Shown here piece by piece: positions 50,301 to 60,350 of a DNA stretch of 64,000 bases (its first letter is position 1; every line of letters begins with the position of its first letter). Source of the stretch: Echinococcus granulosus (lineage: Eukaryota; Platyhelminthes; Cestoda; Cyclophyllidea; Taeniidae); NCBI RefSeq assembly GCF_000524195.1, contig NW_020170389.1, forward strand, positions 294,329-358,328, given 5' to 3'. The position numbers and the translations under genes were made by a program. The notes under the pieces are model-generated. The model saw nothing but the letters and a program-made list of their open reading frames with translations, made no database searches and was not told the origin of the DNA.

Positions 50301-50820
50301 AACCCACCACCCAGAATTGGTTATAAAATGTGACTCGGGTAATGCACAACTCAAGGAGAGATGGATCACACCGAGGAAGAGCCCTCATTCATCACTTTTA
50401 TGAGGGATCGGGTGACACTACTGACCACACCATTTGACCACCAAGGTGTTAAGAACAGCTTTCATTCGTGCTTGACGTCATGAGTGATGAGCAGCTGGCA
50501 AAGTAGCAGTGGCCTCCACGCATACGCCATTTCCTTCCAGACTACAATAAGCCTCGACACAGCTAGTAGTCTCTTCTTCGCATCTTCCACCCTATAGGCA
50601 CGTGGCGTTGGAAGAGAGGGGGTTGTTTGCCGAAATATGCATGTGTGAGGAGAAACGGCGCCTACGCTTCTGCACTCCAGCCTCCCTTAATCCAACAAAC
50701 ATGGCATTGGTTAGCCCCAGAGGATTCACTCACTGCCCAACGCACACTTCCTCCGTAGAGGAGACGAAGAGGACTACGCCTGCTTTGTGCATTTGTGCCT
50801 CTGTGTGTTTGTGTGTAAAA
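44345..50820. other. Intergenic, no gene recognised; (GA)n at 46623-46638
   Basis: Frames of up to 123 codons (46119-46490, 47121-47492) have no recognisable domain. The first has a hydrophobic N-terminal stretch and a few cysteines, but the start context and composition do not set it apart from chance. Short (GA)n run at 46623-46638. Confidence 0.35.
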
Positions 50821-50920
50821 NNNNNNNNNNNNNNNNNNNNNNNNNNNNNNNNNNNNNNNNNNNNNNNNNNNNNNNNNNNNNNNNNNNNNNNNNNNNNNNN
50901 NNNNNNNNNNNNNNNNNNNN
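50821..50920. other. Assembly gap (100 N)
   Basis: Exactly 100 N, the conventional size for a gap of unknown length, so distances across it are not reliable. Confidence 1.
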
Positions 50921-51439
50921 GCACTTTAGAGGGAGATGGGATGGGATGGAAGGGAAATGCCGCCACAGCTTCTTACCCATTCAAGTTGTCCGAACCCTTC
51001 AATTTTTTCTTACTTCCAAGTGATGAGAAATTACCTTTCCTTGGCATATAATGATTACTTGCCGGATGAAGTGGAAAGCTACAAAAAAAAAGCGAGATAG
51101 AACTGGGTTTCTTTGATTTCCAGAGACAAGACAGCATAAAAAGAGAATTCACAGGTAGCTTCTTCCCCTTTGGGAAGCGGTTATTCGGAGTAGAATGCAA
51201 TAGTCATTAGGTCAAAAAATAAGGTGGTAATAGAACCTGCGTGAGTTATTTAATGTTTCTTGTGAGAAAGCAGTGAACATTTTGCCACTTTATTTATGTC
51301 ACATGATGTATTTACTTCTTCAGTGTTGGAGTTGTCACTGAGGGCATAGTAAGGTATAACAATATGATAGAATAGTAATTATTAACTGAAGACCCCAAGG
51401 CTTCCCAAAGACAAAAGGCGACACAATGCGTGGCTATAA

Positions 51440-51780
51440 TATGCATTTCCAACTTAGGAAAGGACTGGGATTCACTGGAATGGCCCGAAGGCCATGTCAC
51501 ACGACTGAAGTACAATCACGGATGCTTCAATGCCATCGAAACCAAAACGTAGAGCTAAGCAAACAATTAAGGCGTTTCATGGCCCCCCTTCTTTTGAGCG
51601 TCGTCCTCGATACTCCTCTTGGTCAAATTCCTGCTTCGGCCATCACAACGTAGTCGGTGGTGTAGGATAAACACCCACGAAGCAACAGCGCAACCTATCA
51701 AATCTCTCGGGAAATAGGGAAAATATCTGATGGCCACATCACTGATTCCTCTTGCTAATTTTATTGGGTATGGAATTTTG
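51440..51780 (-). repeat. TRIM-like element fragment, copy C
   Basis: Diverged partial match to 56220-56490: GAATGGCCCGAAGGCCATG, CTTTTGAGCGTCGTC, GCCATCACAACGTAGTCGGTG and the CACATCACTGAT block in the same order. Covers LTR plus upstream sequence; the internal leader is not seen. Confidence 0.6.
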
Positions 51781-53340
51781 CTTTTTTTGATACTGTTTTG
51801 AGGGAAGGGGAAATGTGCAGGCCATCACGTAATTGCATCGCCAGTCGTAATAACAGTAGCCCAAAAGTTGAATCGTTTAATAGGGAATGGGGTATAAAGC
51901 AGTTTAGCGCAGAGAAGTTCCGTGCTAATCCCTCCTTGCCACAAACGAAGATTTGAACAAACGATTAAAGTATTGCAATAACAAAGAAAGAAATGGCTAG
52001 GTTAAAGAGGCGGACAAATTCCTAAACCAAACATAGATAAGATGAAAGGCTCAAGTAGTTAAATTTGAAATCAAAATAATTGCCAGTCTGATTTCTTTTC
52101 TGCGTCGGTTGTCACAATGTCATCGGCCCTTGACTAACCACTCATACGCCCAAAGCGCAGATCACACTTTGGTATTCGGAGACAGCTGCAAAGAATCCCA
52201 AGGTTGCATACTTTCTAAAGCCTGCATTGTGTGGGAATTTACCACCTTTGTACTGTCTCAGACTGGATGATGCTTTGCAACAAGTGCGTTTCATGTGCTA
52301 CATGACATCAGTAAGGCCATTTGTTGAAGCGTAGAATCATTCGAAAAATACCGAGGCGGCAGCTTCGCAGGGCTGAAATGCAGTTCCTCCTCCTCTTGCC
52401 ACCCTGCCCCCACTTTACTGCTGTCCAGCCGTTATGCATCCTGAGTGCGCGTCTGTCACTAAAAAGGTTGAGACAGCATGTATTCTACAAGTTGATCTCG
52501 TCAAAGTCTGATGTCCATTCATTTGTTAACCTTGTTGTAGAACATAAGATTAAGATGATTACTAAAATCGGACTTTGTTTTGATAACACCTCCTCCTGGA
52601 GTCTCCGTAACACATACTTTATGCTATAACGTTTGGGTTTTGCACACAGTGTCGCCTCTAGAATTGCCTTTCGTATGCTGCTGGTACCAACATAGCTTTG
52701 AAGGTAATCCCGGGGGCATACTTGTACACATTGGTGTAAAAGTGAATTTATTGCGACGGGTTCAGTGTTCCTCTCCTACCCTTCCGGTTTCGTGCCCTTG
52801 GAATATGAGGAGGTGTGGTGGATGACATCTTCATTTGATCAGTGATATGGGGTTTTACAGATTAAGGCTTTTAAGAGGTTGGAGGTGGAATCTTCTTAGG
52901 GGTATAAAGCCATCCTCTCCGTTACGTGGTTGGCGTAGCATGACTGCTTCTTGCCTAAAAGTTGCAATCAAGTAAATAGGTATAGTATCATCACTAGTTT
53001 ACAGAATGGACGTGAGACAACCACTTTGGCCAGAATACTATGCAATGCATGTTTGTTTAGATACACATTTAAGGCGGGAAGGATTCATTGAACATAAACC
53101 GAGTGGCGAGTTGGAAGAATACTTGTACTACCGGCATGATCAATGGTAAACTTTAAGGCTTACCCAACCCTACATGAAAGATCAGATTCATTTCTCCCTC
53201 TGGCGGACTACATTCAGCAGATGGAAAGGAAATGGTAGTAGAATGGGGACGTTGTCAAAGTTCAACATAGACAGGGAAACCTGGACGGTAAAATTTCCTG
53301 TATGTTCAGAATTGGCTTAAAACGTGGTTTTTGAACAAAC
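51781..53340. other. Intergenic, nothing recognised
   Basis: May contain the decayed 5' part (gag, protease) of the Gypsy element that follows, but no motif is readable. ORFs at 52321-52825 show no family resemblance. Confidence 0.35.
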
Positions 53341-55856
53341 ATGAACAACCGAGATGACCTGTGCCAGTGGTTTACCCATGTGACCGACACTGAGAGGAAA
53401 GAACTTTGGGAGCAACTGGTTAAGTCCGCAAGTATATTCTTGTGGCAAGAAGTTAAGCCCGAAAGAACAAACATCATAAAATCACCGAGAGACACTGACG
53501 AAACTAAACCGAGAAGCATACCACCCATTCTGCTGGTAGAAGTAAACAGTCTGGTTGAAGGAATGAGCAAAGACGAGGCCCCAAATCCATCAAAGTCGCC
53601 ATAGACCTCACCGATTGCTTTAGCAAAAACAAGAAGGGTGGGATTCCACGGCTGTGCGTCAACCACAGAAGGTTGAGTGCAGTGACAAAGAGGATTCTTT
53701 CTCACTATCCCACATAAAGGATTTCGTTAGACACCCTGCACGGGTCAAGGTGGTTCTCCACCGTAGACTCAAAATGGGAATGCTGCCAGGCAGAAGTGGC
53801 AGAAAAGGAGGGAGAAGAGTTTTTTAATTATCAAATGGGCTTTATGGACAGCAAACAATGCATTTCGGACTCTGTGACGCGGCTACCACTTCCCAACGAC
53901 TTATGCAAAGCACACTAATCAAAGTATTCCCGAAAGAGTGTAAATATACACCTAGATGACATTTTCGTCTTCGAAGGAGGTATTCGAGAGCATAAATCCA
54001 AATCGAGATTGGTGCTGGACCGTCTACGAGTTGTAGTTTTGACCCTGAAGCCAAAGAAGTGCCGATTTCCGCAATGCTTGAGACACAATGTTTAGTCAGA
54101 CGGGATGGCAAATGAGGGCTGCCCAACTCCAACAGATCAGATGGAGGTCAGTAGTTTCCCAGGCTTACCAGCTTACTACAACCGTTTTGTCAAAAGCTTT
54201 GCTAAGATCACAAGGGCACTGCGTGAAGTGGCGGAAAAAAATTTAATTGGGAGAAATACCCTGATGAAATGTTTGAGAAACTGAAGCAAATGCTCTTCTC
54301 CGTGCCGATTCTAAAATTACCTAACTTTCGAATTGAACACCCTACCATTCGTACTGAATACTGATGACAGGGATGCAGCTGTAGGCGGTGTATTCTCACA
54401 AGAGGGTAAAGATGGAAGTAAAAATTTCGTCAATTTTGTGGGTTTCAATCTGAACAAACAAATGAGGCGGAAAAGTGCAACCCAACTGGAACTGTTCGCT
54501 ATCTACACAATAGTTAGACATTTCGGACGAGACCTGATGGCGAGGAAGGTTATAGTAAGAACTGGTCATCAGGCGCTGACCAGACTAAAAATAATGAAAG
54601 GGACAGCCTGGTTAGGCTGCACATTGGTACACAAAGCTGCAACAGTACTATTTCACTGTGCAGTGCAGTGCAGGAAGGGTAATACACGTGATGATGTAGA
54701 GGTCTTGCCTCTCAGGTCAGTGCCAGCAGAAACAGTTGCTGTAGTAAACACCATATATTTATGCGAATCCACTAAACATCATTGAAGAAATCGGCAGATT
54801 ACCAGTCCTGACACAGCTCTGGTATACAAGGGGTTCCTCACATCCATCTACGAATCCACAGGGAAAGAGATGACCTCGTCGAACAAGGCGGTCAGACGTA
54901 TGGAGCAGGAATGGATGAAACTATCTCTAGAATATGAGGTTTATTATACCGAGATGTTGGGTCTCCTTAGCGTATGTGAGTGAAAGTATACCTAAGACGT
55001 CGAGCGAAAGGTACCTGTGGCCTGCAACCACCCCGGACATACGCACAGCAGCTTCGAAACGATCGGACCACACCAATTCATGCCGATAGCATTCCCAGGG
55101 GAAGGGGTAGGTATTGTCATTATGGGTCCTCTATCACCTATTGAGGGAGGCAGTTGATATGTTCTATGTTTTGGCAGACTACTTCTCAAAAGCAGCAATG
55201 GCAAAACTCATAAAGGCACAAGACAATGAAGCGATCGCATCGGTTCTATTCAATCACTGGATTCGCCGATACGGAGCTCTCGAAAAGGTGTACAGCTATC
55301 AAGGCGCTAAGTTTAGAAGCGGCCTTTTTACTCATCACTCCAAGAGCTTTTGGATTTACAAGACTGTACCACACTCGAATAATCGCAAGGTGATAGAGGT
55401 GAAAAGGACTAGTCGCCCTCTGATTGGACTACTGAAGGCTTTCATTTGAGCCGCGCAACCGGAAGTCTGAGATTTAAGCTTTGGACGGTGCTTCTTTGCT
55501 CACGGGGCTGCAGTCCAAACATCAGCTGGCGTTTCACCATTGAAGATGCTCACAGGTAGCAAAATGAGAGTGTCAACTGCTATTTTCTTATCAAGTCCGA
55601 AAGTAGAACCCACGGTGTCTCTGAGCACGTACTGAAACTGAAAGAAGTGGTAAGACAAATGTTCAACACCACAATGAAACACTCTCGACAGTCAAGTATC
55701 AGGCAAAAGAAATATTACGTCATACTCGATGAGACTGATGTCTACTGGGAAGGGGACCTGGTACAGTTAAACGGTTCTATTTCACCACCTGGAGAACACC
55801 ACAAGTTCCATAATTCTTTGACCAAAGGAGCATTCCAGGCGATGAAAGTCACCTAA
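53341..55856 (+). mobile_element. Degenerate Ty3/Gypsy retrotransposon pol
   Basis: Pol in the correct domain order but broken by many stops and frameshifts. The protease-RT linker and RT start are at 53341-53700, reading LCVNHRRLSAVTKRILSHYP. RT palm is near 53950 (HLDDIFVFEGG for the YLDDI motif) and LKPKKCRFPQC near 54050, then FPGLPAYYNRFVKSFAKI at about 54150. RNase H is at 54330-54700 (VLNTDDRDAAVGGVFSQ, ATQLELFAIYTIVRHF). Integrase core is at 55130-55390 (YVLADYFSKAAMAKL, then YSYQGAKF where SDQG is expected, so a catalytic Asp is lost). The integrase C-terminal part is at 55650-55856 (GDLVQL...HHKFHN). Intact LTRs were not found. It cannot be active. Confidence 0.85.
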
Positions 55857-56142
55857 CCAAAAAATGCAATGCACAGCCTCGTACACAACAAATCACCGTT
55901 TAAGAAAAAATACGTGCCCGTATAAGGATAGAGTGGTCAGATTTTCTCGATGCAGGGAAGGGTTCAGTCTCCCGATTTCCCTATACCTATACCTATTCCC
56001 ATTGACTCTAACTGATAAAGTGTAGGACGAGGCTCGTTTTTCTCCCCTTCCCTGACCTTCATACCACTAGAATACCCAGGCTAATTTAGTTTCGACTTGT
56101 TTATTTCTTAGAGTAAATGGGATATGTGCACAAGTTTAGAAA

Positions 56143-56340
56143 TGCAGCGTCCCGAGACTGCCTTGAAGACGAAAGAAGACATAATACTCGGGCAGAGTAT
56201 ATACATTCAGCACAGAGAAGGTGTTTAGGCTACTGGCATGGCCCGAAAGCCAGTCCATTCGGTGTTGTACAAAGGCCACGTCGAAAGTGGCTCCTCGCCA
56301 ATACCGAGAGATAAACAACCATCGTATTGCATAGCCCCTC
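56143..56340 (-). repeat. 3' LTR of TRIM copy B
   Basis: Inverted relative to copy A. Shares CTGCCCGAGTATTATGTCTTC, CTGTGCTGAATGTATA, and TCTCTCGGTATTGGCGAGG with the LTR start remnant at 58021-58069. Confidence 0.75.
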
Positions 56341-57039
56341 CCCTCTTTTGAGCGTCGTCAACCTCCCGCGTCAGCCATCACAACGTAGTCGGTGCTGTAG
56401 AGAAGCACCCCTGATCCGACTGTGCCAGTCATCAAATTTCCATGCAACCGAGGAGATACTTGACCGCAACGTCACTGATCACTCTTGGCGATTCAGTGCA
56501 TTTAGAGTTTTATCCGGTTTGAGAAATGGGTTCAAGAACAGAGAATTGTGCTGGCCATTATGCGTGTCCATAGATAGATGCAGGAGCACTGGCCTAAAAG
56601 CAGATTTATGTAAGGAAGGATGAGATTTAATACGGGTCCATAAGGCAAGAGTTTCTCGTCTGTTCCTCCTTGCTGCGTTGTTCCCAATTAAGAGCTGACC
56701 AGGCTCCATCCAGCTAGTAAGGGAATGGAGGAGCTATCGCGAATTCACTTTATCAACAGCTTTATGCAGATACGGTAGGGGAAGTCTGTAATGAAATTTC
56801 CAGATGGTTCACGGCTACTGTCGCTTCAGTTGTTAATAGCTTACCTGCAGAACACGGGACTGGGATAGACGCCGAATGTAGACGTCAATTCTAACCCTTC
56901 TGTTTGGGGTCAACACCATTCTCCCATCCGTAATACATGTACTTCTTTCGCTCTGCCAAGGTTTATCACGCATCAGTGAAAATCTGGATAGACGCCCTTT
57001 AGGATCGGGTTCGCTTTCCGTTACCACCAATGTGGTGTC

Positions 57040-57609
57040 CTGAGTCTTCATCTTCCTCATCATCGTTTTTTAACGGAGCACCCACCGTGGACGCGTGGAT
57101 GAGTTGATCGGAGGTGGTTTCTTCGGTAAGTCCACCGATACCACTCGATCCTTGATCATCCGCACCACCGGCGCCACCGTCACCTGCTTTGGAACCCCCC
57201 TATCCAGCTCAAGTTGAAACCACAAAACCATGGGGCTGAACAGCCTCAACGAGGACCTCATTCTCATCGGGACTCCTATCGTAGAAAAGGCGAATTCCGG
57301 CCTGAGCGATAGGCTTGATGGAGTAGTATCGACAATCTTCCGGGAGTGAGAGCACTCGCTGTTGAGCTTACAAAATGCGCACTGGATTTGAGAGCTTGAG
57401 AAGGAGAGTTCCTTCCTCTCCTTCTCCTTTTTTACAGCAGCACCAGCTGCGGAAATCGGGGACTGATTATTGACAACCACCTTCTTGGCAGCTCCTGTTT
57501 CACTAGCTGCAGGTTTCTTTTTCTCCAGTTCTTTCTTCTTATGTTTAGCGGTGACACTAAGAATAACTCTCTTCACCTCTTCTTTTTCACATTCATGTTG
57601 TAATACATT
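57040..57609 (-). pseudogene. PSMD1: Retro-fragment of PSMD1/Rpn2 (26S proteasome), C-terminal part
   Basis: C-terminal region of the proteasome regulatory-particle subunit Rpn2, without introns and broken. It starts with VKRVILSVTAKHKKKELEKK (the lysine-rich linker). After a frame change it reads LLLKLSNPVRIL, a TAA at about 57368-57370, then LSLPEDCRYYSIKPIAQAG and RSPDENEVLVEAVQPHG. These match the conserved PSMD1 C-terminal domain (MPETCRY...EELVEPVAAHG in human). A further frame change leads to an acidic tail (NDDEEDEDSG) that runs into the TRIM primer-site region. At least two frameshifts and one stop make it a pseudogene. The 168-codon open frame spanning 57070-57576 is a mixture of right and wrong frames. 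Confidence 0.8.
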
Positions 57610-57633
57610 GATCTTGGTTTATTATCCCAAACT

Positions 57634-58003
57634 TTAGGATTGCATTGCATAGTAGACGCGATGCATCACAGTACTTGATTCAGTCAACTGGAACACCGAC
57701 TCGACTAGGGACAATGCCGTACTTGTCGTGTCTAGACCGCAAAATGCTACCCAAGCATTGGCAACTAAACCACTTCCAATGAGTACAGTGCCGCGATTAA
57801 GGGAGTCTACAGCGAAGAAGTTGCAGCAGGCTACCCAGTTGATCAAGCTCCTCTAGGCTGGTTTGTGAGTGTACGAGACCACTGTGATTGGTCAAGCAGG
57901 TGTAGGTGCCGACAAGTGCTTCCCCAGCCACACCACTTCCGATGACCTCAACGTTTAGCACATCACTAATGCGTTCTACGGTTTCCTTGGCCAGATCCAG
58001 CAT
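57634..58003 (-). pseudogene. EIF6: Retro-fragment of eIF6, C-terminal half
   Basis: Translation initiation factor 6 (60S anti-association factor), from about residue 130 of the usual 245. First frame: [51 protein letters not shown]. About 20 nt later the homology moves to another frame: [40 protein letters not shown], stop at 57634-57636. Spacing against the family indicates a 2-nt deletion (or equivalent) near 57815-57830. No introns. The 5' end is cut abruptly where LTR sequence begins, so it is a truncated retro-derived piece, not a gene. Confidence 0.85.
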
Positions 58004-58178
58004 TATACAAAGATCAAGTCAAAAGTGGATCCTCGCCAATACCGAGAGACAAACAAACATTGTATTACAGAAAGATTTGGACACGGGACTTTTCTCTGGC
58101 TTGGGAGATGTTGACCGCATCTCAGTCACGGGGTTGGATTTGTCTACCCGCCTCTTTTTTGAAAGGACCATTTATACA

Positions 58179-58779
58179 ACTTAAGTATTACAAATTGTCT
58201 CAACCAAATCATCCTCTTCGTTCTAGGAGTATGTAGTCCAGGGAAGAGGAGATAAACAAGGAATGTGGTAGCAATGCACCGCAGGCATGATACGACAATG
58301 AAATCTGAGCCTTAATGTACGAAAGAAGACCACCGCAAATTGCATATCTAGAGGCGGCTCACAAGGGCAGCACCGAGGGCGGCACTCAAGAAGACGAGGA
58401 CTTCTGCAGTAGAGATTCCTTGAAATATATTTCAGGCGAAAAGCGTTCAGTGAACACCAACCCTTGGCTTGAATTCTCTCTTACCCTTGATTGTTTTTTG
58501 CCAAAAGTTAACACATCTCTTTAAAATAAACCCTAAACCAAAGTGTTTAATTTTACTAAAGAGCGCATTTTTAAGTTTGTGTAACGGCCGCACGCTTAAA
58601 CAGCTACAACAGCTACATAAATATTAAACAGTTTAGGTTTTGTGTTTAGGGCTGTGGTCGCTCAGTTTTAGCATGTTGAATGATTATCAATCTATTTTTG
58701 TTTTGTGTTATACTAATTGTCCGGGCCATTTAAACGCCCCCGTTATTTACACACGCGATATCACATTGTAAATTAAGAT
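58179..58779. other. Intergenic upstream of MEIOB
   Basis: A 69-codon frame at 58315-58524 has no recognised similarity. The last 200 bp are AT-rich and likely hold the MEIOB promoter, but no defined element is visible. Confidence 0.35.
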
Positions 58780-60198
58780 ATGGGTGATGGCTATGACCGC
58801 CAACCTTCAATGAACGAAAAAATACTTACTATAGCTAGCATTAATCAAGATGGTCAAAAAATAAATCTTCTTGGGATTGTACTTCATAAGTCCAGTGTAA
58901 GACGTGTTGAAAGCAAGGATGGCCAGCAGCCCTCTCGAGGCGTTTTTTCATTCGTTTTACGAGATAATGTGTCATCATGGATAAATATAAACTATTGGGG
59001 AACATTTAAATCTTCAGGTGAAATTTCAGCGAGTTTTTCAATAGGTAAGTAATGCATCATCGAAAATGCATTTTATCAGGCGATGTGGTCCTAGTGCTGC
59101 ACGGGCAAGCAAAAGTTATCAATGAAGGATCATATGAAGATATTTGCATGATTCAAACACCATCAAAGTATTCCGTTTTACTTAATGAAGGCCGTTCGCG
59201 GGTTTTGCCTTACAGTTGCAATAACAAGGTTCAAATTAACAAACTTCAAGTAAACTTCTCATTCGAATCCATTCTACAACTCACATTTATGCACTTAAAA
59301 ACTACAGGTGCAATGCTGAAATAGATAGTAATTACTAATCTGCCTTAGTGATGACGTAGAGAAAGCAAAACTGGTGGTTATTATGTAAATATTTTGGGCT
59401 AGTTAGAATTTGCGTTTTGACATCAATATATAATATCTAAAGCTAAAGCTACAGATGCACGTGTGGATAAGCAAAGCAGCACTGTTGTGAAAACAACCTA
59501 AGTAATTTCTCTATTTAGATTTGAATCTCTATCTGTAGTGATTCCATTCTTACATTGAGTAGAAACAGGTATTCGCGTACGGAGTGCGAACTAGAACAGC
59601 AAGGTTATTTAAGTGCTAATTTAAGAAATCAATTGAAATTGCTCTCTATGTGATTGTCTTTAGAAGTATGCTTGTTTAGTGTTTTGCTGCTTATTTTGAA
59701 TACAACTGCTGAAGAAGTCGAACAAAAATTTTATTTGAAATTAAATAGGTACTATATTTGCTTAAATAAAAGTTTTATTTAATCACACTTCAGACTGAAT
59801 TACTTTGTCCTGCGAAGTATCATCTCACGTTGAAACAAGTAATCCAGTGCACCTATGCTGATAACGCTCCCATCGGAAATACACAATCACAGCACTTGAA
59901 CTCTTTCACCGCCCTTACTCAATCAGCTAAGCAATCTGTGCAGCTATTTACCTTCTTTGCAGCCATCATGGACGTGGGCGAAATAAAGTCGGTGGTGCTA
60001 AACAGACCACCCCAAAAGTTTACACCTTCCGAACTCACAAACAGGACCCGGACCTTCAGCACTGATGAGGAAAGGAGCTACCAGCGAGTGCTGCGCAAGT
60101 GCGAAATCACTCTTATTGATGAGTCCTGTGGACACTTCCCTATGATTTTATGGAATGAGGATCTTATAATGTTTGCCTTAAAGTTCTGGAAGCCAAGA
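58780..60198 (+). CDS. MEIOB: MEIOB homologue (meiosis-specific OB-fold protein), N-terminal part
   Basis: Single-strand DNA-binding partner of SPATA22 needed for meiotic recombination in animals; RPA1-like OB folds, nuclear. Exons 58780-59044, 59080-59307 and about 59840-60198 give 284 residues. The first OB fold includes INLLGIVLHKSSVRRV, GVFSFVLRDNVSSWININYW and GDVVLVLHGQAKV. The second includes IMDVGEIKSVVL, RKCEITLIDESCGHFPMIL and WNEDLIMFALKFWKPR, matching MEIOB rather than RPA1 in spacing and residues. The first intron is 35 nt. The acceptor of exon 3 (AG at 59838-59839) is weak but the only one in phase. The third donor is AGA|GTAAGT. The C-terminal OB fold with its zinc-binding cysteines is not found up to the window end, so the 3' part is missing, highly diverged or beyond my reading. 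A possible next exon begins at 60253. Confidence 0.85.
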
Positions 60199-60252
60199 GT
60201 AAGTAACAAATTATCTATGTAGGAACAAGTTCTGTATTTTATTGCATTATAG

Positions 60253-60350
60253 GGAATCAAATTGCCAAAATAGATTTCTCAGAATCTGAGACTGTAGAAT
60301 CAACAAATCTCTATATTATTGTTTCCTCTAGTTGTGAATTTCATTCTTGA
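60253..60350 (+). other. Candidate fourth MEIOB exon (weak)
   Basis: After acceptor TTATAG an open segment reads NQIAKIDFSESETVESTNLY up to a TGA. It loosely resembles the MEIOB segment after the MPRE motif. It is in phase only if exon 3 ends at the alternative donor AGAGTAA|GTAACA. Confidence 0.25.

Larger units (their letters stand above)
56143..58069 (-). mobile_element. TRIM-like LTR element, copy B, carrying eIF6 and PSMD1 fragments
   Basis: On the minus strand the order is as follows. The LTR start is 58069 down to about 58003 (TGTAATAC). A captured block (about 58003-57055) holds eIF6 and then PSMD1 sequence. The last bases of the LTR (CTCAGGACACCACA) are followed by a primer-site-like TTGGTGGTAACGG (about 57036-57024). 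A gag-like leader (about 57020-56480) comes next, then a polypurine tract (near 56338-56352). The 3' LTR ends GACGCTGCA at 56143. GAAA flanks both ends (56139-56142 and 58070-58073), a perfect 4-bp target duplication, so the whole 1927-bp unit inserted as one piece. Compared with copy A, about 100 bp of the middle of the 5' LTR is replaced by about 950 bp of host-derived sequence. Confidence 0.8.
56021..58178 (+). repeat. LTR-like repeat (second family), split by a TRIM insertion
   Basis: Left part 56021-56142 starts TGTAGGACGAGGCTCG. Right part 58074-58178 continues the same repeat, as shown by alignment to the uninterrupted copy at 25122-25343. The 1.9-kb TRIM copy B sits between, so this LTR is older than that insertion. 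It may or may not be the 3' LTR of the Gypsy pol just upstream; no polypurine tract lies right before it. Confidence 0.6.

Noticed and set aside
50602..51051. ORF of 149 codons on the plus strand
   Set aside because: It exists only because the N gap is read as open codons.
57070..57576. 168-codon open frame on the minus strand
   Set aside because: Only its first part is the true frame of the PSMD1 fragment; the conserved PSMD1 C-terminus lies in other frames, so the ORF is an accident of frameshifts.
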